Below are positions 14,489 through 15,549 of a stretch of DNA of 15,549 bases, piece by piece. Below the pieces are notes generated by a model. That model searched no databases. It was not told where the DNA came from and was given only the letters and a program-made list of their open reading frames with translations. The stretch is from the NCBI GenBank assembly GCA_910587905.1, contig CAJUOF010000219.1, positions 1 through 15,549 of the forward strand, in the 5' to 3' direction. The DNA comes from an uncultured Lachnospiraceae bacterium. GTDB taxonomy: Bacteria > Bacillota_A > Clostridia > Lachnospirales > Lachnospiraceae. Each line of letters begins with the position of its first letter. Position 1 is the first letter of the stretch. The position numbers and the translations under genes are program-made.

Positions 14489-14504
14489 TGTTTCACGTGA
14501 AACA
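14489..14504. promoter_or_regulatory. parS site 1 (ParB binding)
   Basis: Perfect 16-base palindrome TGTTTCACGTGAAACA, the consensus centromere site of chromosomal ParB in Firmicutes. Here the symmetry extends to 18 bases (14488-14505). The central CACGTG separates it from the Noc site, which has CCCGGG. Confidence 0.95.
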
Positions 14505-14551
14505 TGGGAAAGAGTGTAAAAAATGGAAAATAGAACAATCTAGTTAAGATA

Positions 14552-14567
14552 TGTTTCACGTGAAACA
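14552..14567. promoter_or_regulatory. parS site 2 (ParB binding)
   Basis: Second identical TGTTTCACGTGAAACA copy, starting 63 bases after the first. Confidence 0.95.
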
Positions 14568-14612
14568 CAAAAAAATGTATACGAGAAGAAAAAGATGTAG
14601 TCGAGCAAGACA

Positions 14613-14628
14613 TGTTTCACGTGAAACA
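14613..14628. promoter_or_regulatory. parS site 3 (ParB binding)
   Basis: Third identical copy, starting 61 bases after the second and about 50 bases before the -10 box of parA, so bound ParB could influence transcription of its own operon. Confidence 0.95.
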
Positions 14629-14677
14629 AAAATTATAAAAGAATTAAGAAAATGTTGTGGCAATAAGGACTATATGA

Positions 14678-14686
14678 TGGTATAAT
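14678..14686 (+). promoter_or_regulatory. Extended -10 promoter of parA
   Basis: TGGTATAAT is a perfect -10 hexamer with the TG extension. The best -35 candidate at 17 bases, TGGCAA (14658-14663), is weak, which fits an extended -10 promoter. It lies 30 bases before the parA ATG. Confidence 0.65.
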
Positions 14687-14716
14687 AGTAAAGAATATAG
14701 AAAGGAACTCACGCTT

Positions 14717-15481
14717 ATGGGAAGAATTATAGCCATTGCCAACCAAAAAGGCGGCGTAGGAAAGACGACTACAGCAATTAATCTTTCGGCTTGTCTTGCT
14801 GAAGCTGGAAAAAGAGTGTTGACTGTGGATTTAGATCCTCAGGGAAACACGACAAGCGGTCTGGGAGTAGATAAGAATGAGCAGGAAAAAACTACTTATG
14901 AGCTTCTCATTGGGCAGAGTTCTGTAGAAGAGTGCCTGTTAAAAGAAGTCCTTCCGAGACTGGATATCTTGCCGTCAAATGTAGAATTATCCGGTGCAGA
15001 AATTGAATTGATTGGAATAGAAGGAAAAGAGTTTATTTTAAGGGACGAAATCAATAAAATCAGAAGAAATTATGATTTTGTTCTTATTGATTGTCCTCCC
15101 TCTTTGAACATGTTGACAGTAAATGCAATGACGACAGCGGATACAGTTCTGGTGCCGATCCAGTGTGAGTATTATGCGTTAGAGGGACTTTCACAGTTGA
15201 TTCACACGATAAATCTGGTAAAACAACGATTAAATCCTTCTCTGGAGCTGGAGGGAGTTGTATTCACCATGTATGATTCGAGGACAAATTTATCGCTTCA
15301 GGTGGTTGAAAATGTAAAAAATAACCTGAGTAATGCCGTATACAAGACAATTATTCCGAGAAATGTTCGATTGGCAGAAGCACCAAGCCATGGAATGCCG
15401 ATCACCTTATATAATCCTCGTTCCGTGGGAGCAGAAAGCTATCGGCTTTTGGCAAAAGAAGTGATTCAACGGGGGGAATAA
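14717..15481 (+). CDS. parA: ParA/Soj chromosome-partitioning ATPase
   Basis: Deviant-Walker ATPase that works with ParB-parS in segregating newly replicated origins and, in Bacillus, in tuning DnaA activity. The 254-residue length fits Soj. It shows KGGVGKTT (11-18, with the signature Lys11), VDLDPQGN (37-44), the Walker B-type FVLIDCPPSLN (121-131), PIQCEYYALEGLSQL (147-161) and the C-terminal RNVRLAEAPSHGMPI (215-229), all typical of chromosomal Soj and not of plasmid ParA with an extra N-terminal domain. AAAGGA lies 10 bases before the ATG. Three parS sites lie directly upstream and parB follows after 29 bases, forming the parAB operon. Its A+T-rich codon use contrasts with mnmG/rsmG at the other end of the window. 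Confidence 0.97.
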   Translation: MGRIIAIANQKGGVGKTTTAINLSACLAEAGKRVLTVDLDPQGNTTSGLGVDKNEQEKTTYELLIGQSSVEECLLKEVLPRLDILPSNVELSGAEIELIGIEGKEFILRDEINKIRRNYDFVLIDCPPSLNMLTVNAMTTADTVLVPIQCEYYALEGLSQLIHTINLVKQRLNPSLELEGVVFTMYDSRTNLSLQVVENVKNNLSNAVYKTIIPRNVRLAEAPSHGMPITLYNPRSVGAESYRLLAKEVIQRGE

Positions 15482-15510
15482 AAAGGAACAGATAAGAAAG
15501 GAAAATCAGC

Positions 15511-15549
15511 ATGGCACAGGCAAGAAAAAGCGGTTTGGGTTTGGGAAAG
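15511..15549 (+). CDS. parB: ParB (Spo0J) N-terminus, cut by the window end
   Basis: Only 13 codons are visible: MAQARKSGLGLGK. The basic start followed by a GLG-type stretch matches the ParA-stimulating N-terminus of ParB/Spo0J (family form KxxGLGKGL). GAAAGGAAAA precedes the ATG, and it is 29 bases downstream of parA. ParB is the CTPase that loads at the parS sites seen upstream. Identification rests chiefly on position and this short motif. Confidence 0.85.
   Translation, partial: MAQARKSGLGLGK

Noticed and set aside
14489..14628. Three repeats considered as a CRISPR-like array
   Set aside because: The repeats are 16-base perfect palindromes identical to the parS consensus, directly upstream of parAB, with no cas genes.

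Overview
The window looks like the chromosome of a Firmicute in the class Clostridia, most probably Lachnospiraceae-like. This rests on the origin-proximal order mnmG-rsmG-(variable block)-parA-parB, strong AGGAGG-type ribosome sites, and three perfect ParB (parS) sites of the Firmicute consensus. No species can be named from sequence alone.

Layout. (1) 1-2766, plus strand: a short eroded stretch that resembles the end of mnmE, then mnmG (tRNA U34 modification) and rsmG (16S rRNA m7G methylation). The rsmG start overlaps the mnmG stop. (2) 2789-11736, minus strand: an accessory block of ten genes. Read in the direction of transcription they are a lipoprotein solute-binding protein, LivH- and LivM-type permeases, LivG- and LivF-type ATPases, an aldo/keto reductase, a LacI-family repressor, an iron-type alcohol dehydrogenase, a short protein like the C-terminal part of L-2-amino-thiazoline-4-carboxylate (ATC) hydrolases, and a UPF0303/heme-degrading-domain protein. 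This reads as an uptake-plus-catabolism unit for a small solute of unknown identity: a high-affinity ABC importer feeds two oxidoreductases and two small enzymes, under at least one dedicated repressor. (3) 11737-14338: a minus-strand small protein with an HPr-like pattern, a divergently transcribed AraC-family regulator with a near-consensus promoter, and a membrane-anchored alpha/beta-hydrolase on the minus strand. (4) 14339-15549: an AT-rich control region with three parS sites spaced 63 and 61 bp, then parA and the first 13 codons of parB, which runs off the window.

Base composition changes sharply near 11.75 kb. Sampled lines of mnmG and the liv block are about 58-65% G+C, whereas sampled lines of the AraC gene and parA are about 25-43%. 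The change falls inside a locus whose two ends are both conserved core genes.

The most interesting points are the unassigned transporter/oxidoreductase/ATC-hydrolase-like/UPF0303 unit placed between rsmG and parA, the apparent GTA start codon of the binding protein, the signs of a decayed mnmE end fused against mnmG, and the helically phased parS triplet. I see no CRISPR array, insertion sequence, tRNA or rRNA gene.
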